Notes: generated from the sequence alone by a model not told the origin. Positions 17,146 to 26,472 are shown, numbered from the stretch's first letter. The stretch: 64,000 bases of DNA from Actinotignum timonense (GCF_030216305.1 NZ_JASOKT010000012.1:1-64000), one strand, 5' to 3'. A program made the numbers and translations.

Positions 17146-17179
17146 GGGCCGGGGGTGGTGTAAACCCCACCCCCGGCCC
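17146..17179 (+). terminator. Intra-operon hairpin after the binding-protein gene
   Basis: A 13-bp perfect stem (17146-17158 with 17167-17179, loop 8 nt) followed by GAGCTTTG. It sits between the binding protein and first permease genes, so it likely acts as a partial terminator or mRNA stabiliser that sets high binding-protein levels. Confidence 0.7.
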
Positions 17180-17243
17180 GAGCTTTGCCCAAATACTCCC
17201 CTATACTCAACGCGGGGCACCGCAGCCCCGAGGAGATATCGCA

Positions 17244-18200
17244 GTGAACAACCTTCTCAGACTCATCGGGCGCCGCCTGCTGGTGCTCCCGATCATGGTT
17301 CTGGGCGTTGCCTTCCTCGTCTTCTTCCTGATGTCCTTCTCTAAGATCGATCCGGCCTACTCGGCCCTCGGTGAAGGCGCATCTCAGGAAGCCCTGGAAG
17401 CCTATCGTGACACTATGGGACTCAATGATCCCTGGCTCGCTCAGTTCTGGAACTTCCTCGTCAACTTCGTGCAGGGTGACCTCGGCACGTACGGCGCCAA
17501 CCAAGCTTCGGTGGCCGAACGTGTGGGTGAGGCCTTCCCCATCACCATGCAGCTGACCTTCCTCGGCCTTATTATCGCCGTCATTCTCGCGTTCGTCTTC
17601 GGTGTCCTCGCCGCGCTCTATCGCGACAAGTGGCCCGACAAGATCATCCGCGTCTTCTCCATCGCCTTCATCGCGACGCCGTCCTTCTGGCTGGCCGTCC
17701 TCATGATCCTGGCGTTCTCCGTCAATATGCCTCTGCTTCCGGCATCCGGTGCCCTGCCGCCCTTCGGTGAAGACCCGGCCGGCTGGCTGGCGCGCATGGC
17801 GCTGCCGGCTATCGCCCTGGGCGTCCCGGTGGCCGGTTCCCTCACCCGTGTTATTCGTACCTCGATGGTGGAGGAACTGGATAAGGATTACGTGCGTACC
17901 GCTATCGGTGCGGGTATCCCCAAGCGCGTGGTGGTTTCCCGCAACGTGCTGCGCAATGCCCTGATCTCCCCGGTGACCGTGCTCGGCCTGCGTATCGGCT
18001 ACCTCATGGGTGGCGCTGTAGTTATTGAAGTTATCTTCAACCTGCGCGGCATGGGTATGGCCATCCTCGAAGGCGTCCAGCAGAACTACCCCCTCCTGGT
18101 GCAGGGCGTGGTCCTCGTGGTGGCCCTGGCCTTCATCGTCGTCAATATTGTGGTTGACATGCTCTATGTGCTGATCAACCCGCGTATCCGGGAGGTCTAA
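17244..18200 (+). CDS. Sialic acid ABC importer, DppB-type permease
   Basis: A 318-residue inner-membrane permease with about six membrane segments, starting LLRLIGRRLLVLPIMVLGVAFLVFFL as in DppB/OppB. The EAA-like loop that contacts the ATPase is DYVRTAIGAGIPKRVVVSRNVLRNALI (about residues 212-240), followed by the family block GYLMGGAVVIEVIFNLRGMG. Starts at GTG behind GAGGAG; 2-nt gap to the next gene. It should form a heterodimeric channel with the permease half of the next protein. Confidence 0.9.
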   Translation: MNNLLRLIGRRLLVLPIMVLGVAFLVFFLMSFSKIDPAYSALGEGASQEALEAYRDTMGLNDPWLAQFWNFLVNFVQGDLGTYGANQASVAERVGEAFPITMQLTFLGLIIAVILAFVFGVLAALYRDKWPDKIIRVFSIAFIATPSFWLAVLMILAFSVNMPLLPASGALPPFGEDPAGWLARMALPAIALGVPVAGSLTRVIRTSMVEELDKDYVRTAIGAGIPKRVVVSRNVLRNALISPVTVLGLRIGYLMGGAVVIEVIFNLRGMGMAILEGVQQNYPLLVQGVVLVVALAFIVVNIVVDMLYVLINPRIREV

Positions 18201-18202
18201 AT

Positions 18203-20311
18203 ATGAGGCGTAAACTCACGGAAAAGATGGAACGCCCGGGCGTCCGGTTCAAGCGTTTCCGCAATATGACTCGCGGCGCCCAGCTGTGCGTCGTCGTTCT
18301 GGTGCTCATCGCCCTCGCGGCCGTTTTCGCACCCCTTATTTCCCCGCACGATCCGCAGGCCATTGAAGTGGCCCGTCAGGCACCCAACGGTGATTTCCTC
18401 TTCGGTACTGACGAAAAGGGTCGTGACATTCTCTCCCGCATGATCTACGGTGCCCGCTACTCGCTGGTCATCGGCTTCGCCGCCACCGCCTTCGCGCTCT
18501 TCTTCGGTGCGATCTTCGGTGCGCTGGCCGCGGTGTCCCGCAAGTGGATTTCCGAAGTGATCATGCGCTGCATGGACATCATCATGTCCTTCCCCGGCAT
18601 CGCGCTGGCCGCGGTGTTCGTCTCCGTATTCGGCAATACCCTGCCCGTCATTATTATGGCGATCGGCTTCCTCTACATTCCGCAGATCACCCGCGTGGTG
18701 CGCGCGAATGTTATGAGCGAATACGGTGAAGATTACGTGCGCGCGGTCATCGTTTCCGGCGCGCGGGCTCCCTGGATCCTTGTCAAGCACGTGGCGCGCA
18801 ACTGTATCGCCCCGGTCATGGTGTTCACCACCGTGCTCGTGGCCGATGCGATTGTTTTCGAAGCCTCGCTGTCCTTCATCCAGGCCGGCATCGCCGAACC
18901 CACACCCACCTGGGGTAATATCCTCGCCGACGCTCGCGGCGGCGTGCTCCTGGGCCGGTGGTGGCAGGCGCTCTTCCCGGGCCTGGCCATTATGATCACG
19001 GTGCTCTGCCTCAACATCCTCTCCGAAGGTCTCACGGACGCCATGGTGGCGGCCCCGAAGGCCGCGGCCGTTCCCGATAACGTGGACGCGAACGCCAAGC
19101 GCGAAGAGGATCGCCTCCTCGTGGACCCGGTGGCCGCTTACGCCGCCCAGCACGATGCGCTGGTCCAGCGCCTGGAGGAACTGCGCCAAGCGGAAGAACG
19201 CCGCACCGACCGCTTCGAACCCACCTCGCAGGAGGCCCCGGTTATCGAAGTGCGCGACCTGTGCATCAAGTTCCCGCGCCACGGCGATGTCAATGTGGTG
19301 GACCACGTGTCCTTCAATGTGCGCGCCGGCGAAACCATGGGCCTCGTGGGTGAATCCGGGTGTGGTAAGTCCATTACCTCCCTGGCGATTATGGGCCTGC
19401 TCGATAAGTCCGCCGATATTAGCGGTGAGATTATGTTCAACGGGCAGAACCTCCTCGAACTCACCCCCAAGCAGCACAATGAACTGCGCGGGCATGAGAT
19501 CGCGATGATCTACCAGGACGCCCTGTCCTCCCTCAACCCCTCCATGCTCATCAAGGCACAGATGAAGCAGCTGACCAGCCGCGGGGGCACCCGCACCGCC
19601 GAAGAGCTCCTCGAGCTGGTGGACCTGGATCCCAAGCGGACCCTGGAGTCCTACCCGCACGAACTTTCCGGTGGCCAGCGCCAGCGCGTGCTTATCGCCA
19701 TGGCGCTCACCCGTGACCCGAAGCTGGTTATCGCGGACGAACCGACCACCGCGCTGGACGTAACCGTCCAGGCCCAGGTGGTGGAACTCCTCAACCGCCT
19801 GCGCAAGGAACTCGGCTTCGCGATGGTCTTCGTGTCCCACGATTTGGCGCTCGTTGCCGAAGTGGCCCACTCGATTACCGTCATGTACGCCGGTCAGGTT
19901 GTGGAGCAGGCATCCACCAAGGAACTGCTCACCGACCCGCACCACGAATACACTCGCGGCCTGCTCGGCTCGGTGCTCTCCATCGAAGCGGGTGCCGGCC
20001 GGCTCCACCAGGTGCCCGGCACGGTTCCTTCGCCGCGCGACTTCCCGAAGGGCGATCGTTTCGCCCCGCGGTCCTCGCATCCGACGGTGGGCCTGGACAC
20101 CCGCCCGATTATGAAACGCGTGGGCGAGACGTGGCACTTCTACGCCGCCCAGCCCGATGCTCCGGATCCGGCCACCACCAACCTGGTGCCCAAGGAATCG
20201 GTGGGCGCGTCCAGCCCCGCCGAAACCGCGAACGGCGCCGCAGCTGCTACTGCTGGTGATGCCGCTGGTGGAAGCGCCGGCGCTCCCGCCGGCCCGGATG
20301 CCCAGAAGTGA
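18203..20311 (+). CDS. Sialic acid ABC importer, fused DppC-type permease and DppD-type ATPase
   Basis: A 702-residue two-part protein. Residues 1-290: DppC-like permease (FGTDEKGRDILSRMIYGAR, EAA loop EDYVRAVIVSGARAPWILVKHV). A charged linker (about 290-345, HDALVQRLEELRQAEERRT) leads to the nucleotide-binding domain with Walker A GESGCGKS, signature LSGGQRQR and Walker B VIADEPTTALD. The C-terminal tail has the oligopeptide/dipeptide extension, then an Ala/Gly-rich end. In C. glutamicum a comparable four-gene importer is known; fusion of these two subunits makes the complex one binding protein, one permease, one fusion and one ATPase. RBS GGGAGG overlaps the previous stop. Confidence 0.9.
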   Translation: MRRKLTEKMERPGVRFKRFRNMTRGAQLCVVVLVLIALAAVFAPLISPHDPQAIEVARQAPNGDFLFGTDEKGRDILSRMIYGARYSLVIGFAATAFALFFGAIFGALAAVSRKWISEVIMRCMDIIMSFPGIALAAVFVSVFGNTLPVIIMAIGFLYIPQITRVVRANVMSEYGEDYVRAVIVSGARAPWILVKHVARNCIAPVMVFTTVLVADAIVFEASLSFIQAGIAEPTPTWGNILADARGGVLLGRWWQALFPGLAIMITVLCLNILSEGLTDAMVAAPKAAAVPDNVDANAKREEDRLLVDPVAAYAAQHDALVQRLEELRQAEERRTDRFEPTSQEAPVIEVRDLCIKFPRHGDVNVVDHVSFNVRAGETMGLVGESGCGKSITSLAIMGLLDKSADISGEIMFNGQNLLELTPKQHNELRGHEIAMIYQDALSSLNPSMLIKAQMKQLTSRGGTRTAEELLELVDLDPKRTLESYPHELSGGQRQRVLIAMALTRDPKLVIADEPTTALDVTVQAQVVELLNRLRKELGFAMVFVSHDLALVAEVAHSITVMYAGQVVEQASTKELLTDPHHEYTRGLLGSVLSIEAGAGRLHQVPGTVPSPRDFPKGDRFAPRSSHPTVGLDTRPIMKRVGETWHFYAAQPDAPDPATTNLVPKESVGASSPAETANGAAAATAGDAAGGSAGAPAGPDAQK

Positions 20312-20327
20312 CGAAGGAGGAAAGATC

Positions 20328-21200
20328 ATGACTACTCTGGATACCGAAGCTCGTCACGCTGCCGGCGCGCGCGCCGCTGACCGGCCTGCCCTCTCCGATG
20401 TGCCGATTATCGAGTTGCGCGACGTCGACGTCACCTTCCGCACCCGTACCGGTTCCATCTTCAATCCGAATAAGGTGCGCGCCGTGCGCGGCGTCAACCT
20501 TTCCCTGATGCCCGGCCAGACCATCGGTCTCGTTGGTGAATCCGGTTCCGGTAAGTCGACGACGGCCAATGTGATGTGCGGACTCCAGTCACCCACGGGC
20601 GGCCAGGTATTTTTCAAGGGCGAAGAAGTCACGAAACGTACCGCTGCCCAGCGCCGCCACATCGGCCGCGTGGTCTCGGTGGTGTTCCAGGATCCGGCCA
20701 CGGCGCTCAATTCGCGCATGACGGTGCGTGACCAGCTCCTCGACCCGATGACGGTCCACAAGATCGGCACCCGCGAAGAACGCTACGAGCGCGTCAAGGA
20801 CCTCATCGGCATGGTGGGTCTGCCTAAATCGGCGCTCGATGCGCTGCCCGGGCAGCTCTCCGGTGGGCAGCGCCAGCGCGTGGCTATTGCCCGTGCGCTG
20901 GCCGTGGGCCCGGACGCGATTATCGCGGACGAACCCACCTCGGCCTTGGACGTGTCCGTGCGCGCCCAGATCCTCAACCTGCTCACCGATCTCAAGCGGG
21001 ATCTGGGGCTGGCGATGGTTTTCATCACCCACGATATTCAGACGGTGCGCTACGTATCGGACAAGATCGCGGTGATGAATCACGGAGAGATCGTGGAATG
21101 GGGAGACGCCAAGGACGTGCTCCACAATCCGCAAAATGACTACACGAGAACACTTTTGGCAGCGGCGCCGTCGCTGCTCCATCCGAAATTGGAGGCATAG
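20328..21200 (+). CDS. Sialic acid ABC importer, DppF-type ATPase
   Basis: A 290-residue nucleotide-binding subunit pairing with the ATPase half of the preceding fusion. Walker A GESGSGKS, Q-loop VFQDP, signature LSGGQRQR, Walker B IIADEPTSALD, H-loop FITHD. The start is fixed at ATG 20328 by AAGGAGG 8 nt upstream; longer frames reach into the previous gene's Ala-rich tail. The C-terminus (NPQNDYTRTLLAAAPS) is typical of the OppF/DppF group. The next gene's RBS overlaps its 3' end. Confidence 0.9.
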   Translation: MTTLDTEARHAAGARAADRPALSDVPIIELRDVDVTFRTRTGSIFNPNKVRAVRGVNLSLMPGQTIGLVGESGSGKSTTANVMCGLQSPTGGQVFFKGEEVTKRTAAQRRHIGRVVSVVFQDPATALNSRMTVRDQLLDPMTVHKIGTREERYERVKDLIGMVGLPKSALDALPGQLSGGQRQRVAIARALAVGPDAIIADEPTSALDVSVRAQILNLLTDLKRDLGLAMVFITHDIQTVRYVSDKIAVMNHGEIVEWGDAKDVLHNPQNDYTRTLLAAAPSLLHPKLEA

Positions 21201-21204
21201 TCCC

Positions 21205-22125
21205 ATGTCAGATCCTCGTTTCCGCGGCGTTATCCCCCCGACAGTGACGCCGCTGACCGAAGAACGCGAACTCGATAAGGAGTCCTTCGCGCGCTCGCTC
21301 AACCGGATGCTCGACGCCGGAGTGCACGGCCTGTTTGTGCTCGGTTCGACTTCCGAGGTGGTTTTCAGCACCGATGCGCGTCGTCGTGAAATCCTCGAAA
21401 CCGCGGTGGAAGTTGCGAACGGGCGCGTCCCGGTGCTCGCCGGCGTTATCGATATGCAAACCGAGCGCATGATCGAGCACGCCCGTGACGCGCAGTCCAT
21501 TGGGGTGGACGGCATCGTCGCCACCGCGCCGTTCTACGCGCTGGGCGGGGAAGCGGAAATCGAAGCGAACTTCCGTTACATCCGCGACGCCGTGGACCTG
21601 CCGCTTTTCGCGTACGACATCCCGGTGTGCGTGCACAAGAAGCTCTCCATTGACCTGCTCATGCGTTTGGGTACCGAAGGCGTGCTGACCGGCGTCAAGG
21701 ATTCTTCTGGCGACGACGTTAACTTCCGCTTCCTGCTGGAGGAGAACAAGGCCGCCGGTAAGCCGCTCAACATCCTTACGGGTCACGAAGTGGTTGTTGA
21801 TGGCGCCTACATGGGCGGTGCGGACGGCTCCGTTCCGGGCCTGGCCAATGTGGCACCGCGCCCCTACGTGGAGCAGTGGGATGCCGCGCAGGCCGGGGAC
21901 TGGGCTCGCGTGGCCGAATTGCAGAACGAGCTCGCCCACCTCATGCGCATCGTTATGGTGCCCAAGGGCGTGCAGGGCTTCGCGGGTGGCGTGGGCGCCT
22001 TCAAGGCGGCCATGAAGGAACTGGGGGTTATCGCCTCCAACCAGATGCCGCGGCCCGTCAAGGCCCTCGAAGGTGAGAACGTCGAAGCTATTCGCGGCGT
22101 GCTCGCTAGCTGCGGGCTGCTCTAA
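21205..22125 (+). CDS. nanA: N-acetylneuraminate lyase (DHDPS/NAL family)
   Basis: A 306-residue aldolase that splits Neu5Ac into N-acetylmannosamine and pyruvate. The Schiff-base lysine is K165 (TGVKDSSGD) and the general acid/base tyrosine Y137 (LFAYDIP), the same numbering as E. coli NanA. The carboxylate-binding motif is GSTSE (47-51) rather than the more usual GSTGE. The neighbours nanK and nanE and the upstream importer support the lyase over dihydrodipicolinate synthase. The start at ATG 21205 (GGAGG across the previous stop) is preferred to the in-frame start inside the ATPase gene. Confidence 0.9.
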   Translation: MSDPRFRGVIPPTVTPLTEERELDKESFARSLNRMLDAGVHGLFVLGSTSEVVFSTDARRREILETAVEVANGRVPVLAGVIDMQTERMIEHARDAQSIGVDGIVATAPFYALGGEAEIEANFRYIRDAVDLPLFAYDIPVCVHKKLSIDLLMRLGTEGVLTGVKDSSGDDVNFRFLLEENKAAGKPLNILTGHEVVVDGAYMGGADGSVPGLANVAPRPYVEQWDAAQAGDWARVAELQNELAHLMRIVMVPKGVQGFAGGVGAFKAAMKELGVIASNQMPRPVKALEGENVEAIRGVLASCGLL

Positions 22126-22134
22126 GGAGCACTC

Positions 22135-23223
22135 ATGAAGGTAGCACCGTTCCAGCCCGGGTCTGAGTTCTCGCTGCTCGGACTGGATATCGGGGGAACC
22201 AAAATCGCGGGGGCGGTGGTGACCTTTGCGGCCACCGCCCCGGGCGATGATGCCCCGCGCATCTCCCTCGAAGCCAGTATTCCTACCGAAGCGCGGCGCG
22301 GCGGAGCGCGCGTGCTGGCGGATATCGCGGATTTCGCGGAACGCCAGATCGCGGCAGCCAGCGCCGCCGGAACGCCGGTGCGCGGAATTGCTATCGCCAG
22401 CGCCGGGGTGGTGGACGTGGAGAGCGGATGCATCGCTTCCGCCACGGACACCATGCCCGGCTGGGGCGGTCAGCCCCTCGGCCCGCATCTTGCCGAACGC
22501 TGCGGCCTGCCGGTGCGCGTCCTCAATGACGTGCACGGCCACGCCCTCGGGGAAGCAACCTACGGGGCGGGCGCCGGCGCGCGTACCGCCCTCGTCATCG
22601 CGGTGGGAACCGGGCTGGGCGGCGCGGCCGTGATCGACGGGCGCATCCTCTTCGGCGCGCACGGGGTGGCCGGCCACTTCGGCCATATTCACCATCCCTA
22701 CGCCGCCGGGCTGGTGTGCTCCTGTGGGCGCGATGGCCACGTGGAATCGGTGGCCTCGGGCAGCGGGGCGGCCCGCCTCTACGCCAAGCGCCAGGCCGAA
22801 GCCCACGTGGAGGGCGCGAGTTACGCTGCCGCGGCAGCGGCTTCCCTCACCGGGATCGCCGATGTTCCCGAAAGCGCCTACCTGCGGGCCCCGGGCGCGC
22901 AGCGCCCCGTCGTCGTACGTGGAGGCCGGGAACTGAAAGCCCTCGTGGACGCGGGCGATATGTTCGCGCGCGAGGTGTTCACGGACGGTGCTTTCGCGCT
23001 CGGGCAGACCCTGGGCGGGCTGGCGAATTCTTTCGACCCGGACGTTATTATCCTCTCTGGCTCGCTCGTTCACGTGGGCGAGTTCTGGATGGACGCGCTG
23101 CGCGAGGGCTACCGGCGCGATGCCATGGTGGGCACCGCCGCCACCTCGATTGTGGAGGGTAGCCTGGGATCGCAGGCCCCGCTGATCGGCGCGGCTGTCC
23201 ACTTCTTGCACACCGCGGGCTAG
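22135..23223 (+). CDS. nanK: ROK family kinase, N-acetylmannosamine kinase
   Basis: A 362-residue sugar kinase expected to phosphorylate ManNAc to ManNAc-6-phosphate. The N-terminus has the ATP-binding LLGLDIGGTKIAGAVV (about residues 14-29); the catalytic region is VLNDVHGHALGEATYGAG. The ROK zinc site is partly kept: H-containing GHFGHIHHPY and CSCGRDGHVE, where His replaces the third Cys of CxCGxxGCxE. Later DVIILSGSL matches the ROK C-terminal motif. RBS AAGGAG, 9 nt after nanA. The specificity rests on context. Confidence 0.88.
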   Translation: MKVAPFQPGSEFSLLGLDIGGTKIAGAVVTFAATAPGDDAPRISLEASIPTEARRGGARVLADIADFAERQIAAASAAGTPVRGIAIASAGVVDVESGCIASATDTMPGWGGQPLGPHLAERCGLPVRVLNDVHGHALGEATYGAGAGARTALVIAVGTGLGGAAVIDGRILFGAHGVAGHFGHIHHPYAAGLVCSCGRDGHVESVASGSGAARLYAKRQAEAHVEGASYAAAAAASLTGIADVPESAYLRAPGAQRPVVVRGGRELKALVDAGDMFAREVFTDGAFALGQTLGGLANSFDPDVIILSGSLVHVGEFWMDALREGYRRDAMVGTAATSIVEGSLGSQAPLIGAAVHFLHTAG

Positions 23224-23360
23224 CGCGGCGCGCGGGGCGGGCCGAACCGCGCGTGCAGCCGCGCCGCCCCGCCCCGAGCGCGCCGGCCCAGGCCGCGCCC
23301 CAAGCGCGCCGCACCGCATAACTACACTTCTGCATTTCTCGTTATAACTTAGGAGTTACC

Positions 23361-24035
23361 GTGCATCCGATGATCGAATCTCTCCGCGGGCACCTCGTCG
23401 TGTCCTGCCAGGCGTACGTGGGCGAACCGCTGCGCCACCCCGAAACGATGGCGCAGATGGCCCTCGCCGCCGAGCGCGGGGGAGCGGCGGCGATTCGCTG
23501 CCAGGGCCTGGCGGATATTTCCGCGATTAAAGGCCAGGTGGAAGTGCCTGTCATCGGCCTGTGGAAAGAGGGCCACGAAGGCGTGTTCATCACCCCGACC
23601 CTGCGCCACGCCCGCGCCTGCATCAGCGCCGGCGCCGATATTGTGGCGCTCGATGCCACGTCTCGCCCGCGTCCGGATGGCTTGAGCTTCGCGGAAACCG
23701 TGGCTGCTCTTCTGGACGACGGCGCGCTCGTCATGGCGGACTGCGGCTCGATTGAGGATGCCCGGGTGGCGGCCAAGGCCGGCTGCCATATCCTCGGCAC
23801 CACCCTGGCGGGCTACTCCGGGGATCGCCCGAAGACGGACGGCCCCGATATTGAACTGCTGGCCCAGATGGTCGCGGAATTCCCGGAGATCCCGGTGGTC
23901 TGCGAAGGGCGCATCCACACTCCGGAGCAAGCGCGGGCTGTCATGGAAGCTGGCGCCTGGGCGGCCGTCGTCGGAACTGCTATTACGCACCCAACCACGA
24001 TCACCACGTGGTTCCGCGAGGCCGTCGAAAACTAA
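23361..24035 (+). CDS. nanE: N-acetylmannosamine-6-phosphate 2-epimerase
   Basis: A 224-residue TIM-barrel enzyme that converts ManNAc-6-P to GlcNAc-6-P. Family motifs are present: LVVSCQAYVGEPL, GAAAIRCQGLADISAIK, PVIGLWKEG, DIVALDATSRPRPDG, and CEGRIHTPEQARAVMEAGAWAAVVGTAITHP, with the catalytic Lys in WKEG and Glu in CEGRI. GTG start, AGGAG 6 nt upstream. A 137-nt gap after nanK, very GC-rich, holds no gene. Confidence 0.93.
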   Translation: MHPMIESLRGHLVVSCQAYVGEPLRHPETMAQMALAAERGGAAAIRCQGLADISAIKGQVEVPVIGLWKEGHEGVFITPTLRHARACISAGADIVALDATSRPRPDGLSFAETVAALLDDGALVMADCGSIEDARVAAKAGCHILGTTLAGYSGDRPKTDGPDIELLAQMVAEFPEIPVVCEGRIHTPEQARAVMEAGAWAAVVGTAITHPTTITTWFREAVEN

Positions 24036-24094
24036 AACTTCACCAGGGTTCCCGCGCAACCGAAGCGCGGGGCCCGCGAGCACTGACCATTGCC

Positions 24095-24112
24095 GCGTTT
24101 CACGTGAAACGC
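24095..24112. promoter_or_regulatory. Perfect parS-type palindrome (ParB site)
   Basis: GCGTTTCACGTGAAACGC is an 18-bp perfect palindrome containing GTTTCACGTGAAAC, the core of the bacterial ParB site parS (TGTTTCACGTGAAACA). It lies in the nanE-nagB gap, 21 nt before nagB. It could load ParB here, meaning the locus is within the origin region, or serve a local regulator. No partition genes are in the window. Confidence 0.7.
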
Positions 24113-24132
24113 GCCCGGGAAAGGACGAACTC

Positions 24133-24903
24133 ATGCATATCGGAATTTTCGCCACCGCGGAAGAAGCCTCCCGCGAGGGCGCACGTATTATCCAGGATCT
24201 TTTCGCGCGTGACGCGCACGCGACGCTCGGGGTGGCCACCGGTTCCACGCCGGACCTCCTCTACGCGGCGCTGCGCGAGGCCCACGCGGCCGGCGAATTT
24301 GACCTCTCCGGCGCCAAGGCTTTTGCCCTGGATGAGTACGTGGGGCTGGATCCGGAGCATCCGGAGTCCTACCGCAATGTGCTGCGCCGCAACCTCGTGG
24401 GGGAGGATAAGACCGGCCTGACCGAGGAGGGCCTCAATACGCCCGATGCGCAGAACCCGGATCCGCAGGCCGCGGCCGCCGACTACGATGCGAAGATCGG
24501 TGCGGCCGGGGTGGATCTGCAGATCCTTGGCATTGGCGCGGACGGGCACATCGGCTTCAACGAGCCGGGTGGTTCGCTGGTCTCGCGCACCCACGTGGAG
24601 GCGCTGGCCCCGCAAACCATCAAGGATAATGCGCGGTTCTTCGACGGCGACGAAGCGGCCGTCCCCACCCGCTGCATCACCCAGGGCCTGGGCACCATTA
24701 TGGAGGCGAAGAAGCTGGTGCTTTTCGCTTTCGGTGCGAATAAGGCGGATGCGGTGCGCGAGCTGTGCGAAGGCCCCATCAGCGCCTTCTGGCCCGCCAC
24801 GATTATTCAGATGCACCCGGATGTCACCGTGCTCCTGGACGAAGCGGCCGCCGCGCAGCTCAAGCTGACGGATCTGTACCGCGCGCGTTGGGAGATGATC
24901 TAA
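24133..24903 (+). CDS. nagB: Glucosamine-6-phosphate deaminase
   Basis: A 256-residue enzyme turning GlcN-6-P into fructose-6-P and ammonia, the entry to glycolysis. Motifs: LGVATGSTPDLLY (phosphate loop), KAFALDEYVGL (catalytic Asp), QILGIGADGHIGFNEPG (catalytic His), and VPTRCITQGLGTIMEAKKLVLFAFG. Starts at ATG 24133 with GGAAAGGAC upstream; an earlier in-frame reading overlaps nanE and has no family match. The gene touches nagA with no spacer. Confidence 0.95.
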   Translation: MHIGIFATAEEASREGARIIQDLFARDAHATLGVATGSTPDLLYAALREAHAAGEFDLSGAKAFALDEYVGLDPEHPESYRNVLRRNLVGEDKTGLTEEGLNTPDAQNPDPQAAAADYDAKIGAAGVDLQILGIGADGHIGFNEPGGSLVSRTHVEALAPQTIKDNARFFDGDEAAVPTRCITQGLGTIMEAKKLVLFAFGANKADAVRELCEGPISAFWPATIIQMHPDVTVLLDEAAAAQLKLTDLYRARWEMI

Positions 24904-26316
24904 GTGTTTTACCTGGGGCGCGTTCTCAACGGGTACGGCCGCGAGGTTGGGTACGGTATTGAGATCGACGACGCCGGTACGCTGGCTCGGCTGCTCACCG
25001 CTGAGGAGGCCGCCGCGGTAACCGCGGGGCTGGCTGCGGAACGGGAGTCGCGCGGGATTGAAGCTCGGGCCGCGGAGGCTTTCGGGCTGGGTGCGGATAG
25101 CCCGCGGGTGCGTCGGGCTCATGTTATTACCCCGGGCCTCGTGGATATTCACTGCCATGGCGGTGGCGGTTTCGCCTTCCCGGATAACTATGCGGAGGAG
25201 GAGATCGCGACGGCGATCCGCACCCACCAGCGCGGGGGGACCACGGCGATGTTCGCTTCCCTGGTATCGCTGGCGAACCCGCTCCCGCAGATCGAGGCGC
25301 TGGTGCCGTTCTGCGAGCGCGGGGAGCTGGCCGGTATCCACCTGGAGGGCCCGTATATTTCGCGGGAAAAGTGCGGGGCGCAAAACCCCGAGGTGATCCG
25401 CGCGGTGGACGAGGCCGAGCTGCGTTCCTGGCTGGAGGCCGGGCGCGGCTGGATTAAGACGATGACGGTGGCCCCGGAAGCGGAAGGCGCCCAGCGCGCC
25501 GCCGAGCTGCTGCTTGAATATGGCGGTAAGCCATCCTGGGGGCATTCCCACGGGGATGGCGCGGTCACCCGGGCCGAGATCGCGCGCACTCTGGAAGTGG
25601 CGCGCCGGCACGGGTACACGCCGCTGGCGGTGCTTGCTGGGGCTGGCACGGGTGCCGGTTCGGGCGCGGGCGCGGATGCGCGGCAAGCCGGTGGCGCCGG
25701 GACTGTCGCCGGTAGCGCCGTCGGGCAGGAAGCCGCACAAACTGTCACGCATCTTTTCAACGCGATGACCGCTTTTACGCACCGGGCTCCCGGCCCGATC
25801 CGCGAGTACATTCAAGCGGCGCGCCGCGGTTTCATCAGCGCGGAAGTGATTGCCGACGGCTACCACGTGCATCCCGACCTCGTCGAGGATGTGGTGGATT
25901 ACCTTGATGAGCTGGATCTTGGGGCCGCGAGTGCGGCCGAGCTGGGTATTCCCGGGGCGTTCTTCGTCACGGATTCGCTGGCCGCTGCCGGTATGCCTCC
26001 CGGGAAGTACACCCTGGGCGGGCTCGCGGTGGAAGTGCGCGACGGCGCCTGCTACCTGGAAGGTACCGATACTTTGGCCGGGGGTGCATCGGTGCTGGCT
26101 GATCAGGTGGCCCTCTTCGCCGGGCGCGGGAAGCTCACGCTCCCACAGCTGGTGCGGGCCACGGTGGCCGGGCCGGTCTACGCCGGTGGCGCCTGGGATG
26201 CTCCCGGTGTCACGGTGGACTTCACCCCGGGCAAGCCGGTCAATCTGGTCGCCTGGAATGAGGCGATGGCCCCGCTGGCGGTTGTCCGCGAGGGAGTGGA
26301 AATCTCCCACTCCTAG
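24904..26316 (+). CDS. nagA: N-acetylglucosamine-6-phosphate deacetylase
   Basis: A 470-residue amidohydrolase that removes acetate from GlcNAc-6-P for NagB. Metal and catalytic motifs: GLVDIHCHGGGG, GIHLEGPYISREKCGAQNP, WGHSHGDG, THLFNAMTAFTHRAPG, IADGYHVHPD and FVTDSLAAAG (catalytic Asp). It is about 80 residues longer than usual. One reason is a Gly/Ala-rich insert (about residues 242-276), another a longer N-terminal strand region (about 20-55). The GTG start follows the nagB stop directly, so translation is probably coupled. Terminator at 26473. Confidence 0.93.
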   Translation: MFYLGRVLNGYGREVGYGIEIDDAGTLARLLTAEEAAAVTAGLAAERESRGIEARAAEAFGLGADSPRVRRAHVITPGLVDIHCHGGGGFAFPDNYAEEEIATAIRTHQRGGTTAMFASLVSLANPLPQIEALVPFCERGELAGIHLEGPYISREKCGAQNPEVIRAVDEAELRSWLEAGRGWIKTMTVAPEAEGAQRAAELLLEYGGKPSWGHSHGDGAVTRAEIARTLEVARRHGYTPLAVLAGAGTGAGSGAGADARQAGGAGTVAGSAVGQEAAQTVTHLFNAMTAFTHRAPGPIREYIQAARRGFISAEVIADGYHVHPDLVEDVVDYLDELDLGAASAAELGIPGAFFVTDSLAAAGMPPGKYTLGGLAVEVRDGACYLEGTDTLAGGASVLADQVALFAGRGKLTLPQLVRATVAGPVYAGGAWDAPGVTVDFTPGKPVNLVAWNEAMAPLAVVREGVEISHS

Positions 26317-26472
26317 CCACCGGGTTCCACGCCGGGGCCCACGGGAGTTCCTACGCCGGAACTCGCCGATGGTCCACGTTGGAAGCATTAGCGGGCACGG
26401 CAGCACCACAAGCCGGGAAGCGTTCACTGCCTCCCTCGGGCAGGATCGGGCGTGTCGATCCTGCCCCTCTCC

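Noticed and set aside
18197..20329. Long open frames opposite the importer and nag genes (18.2-20.3 kb and 24.1-26.4 kb)
   Set aside because: Same reason: shadow frames of clearly homologous plus-strand genes, with no ribosome site or family match.
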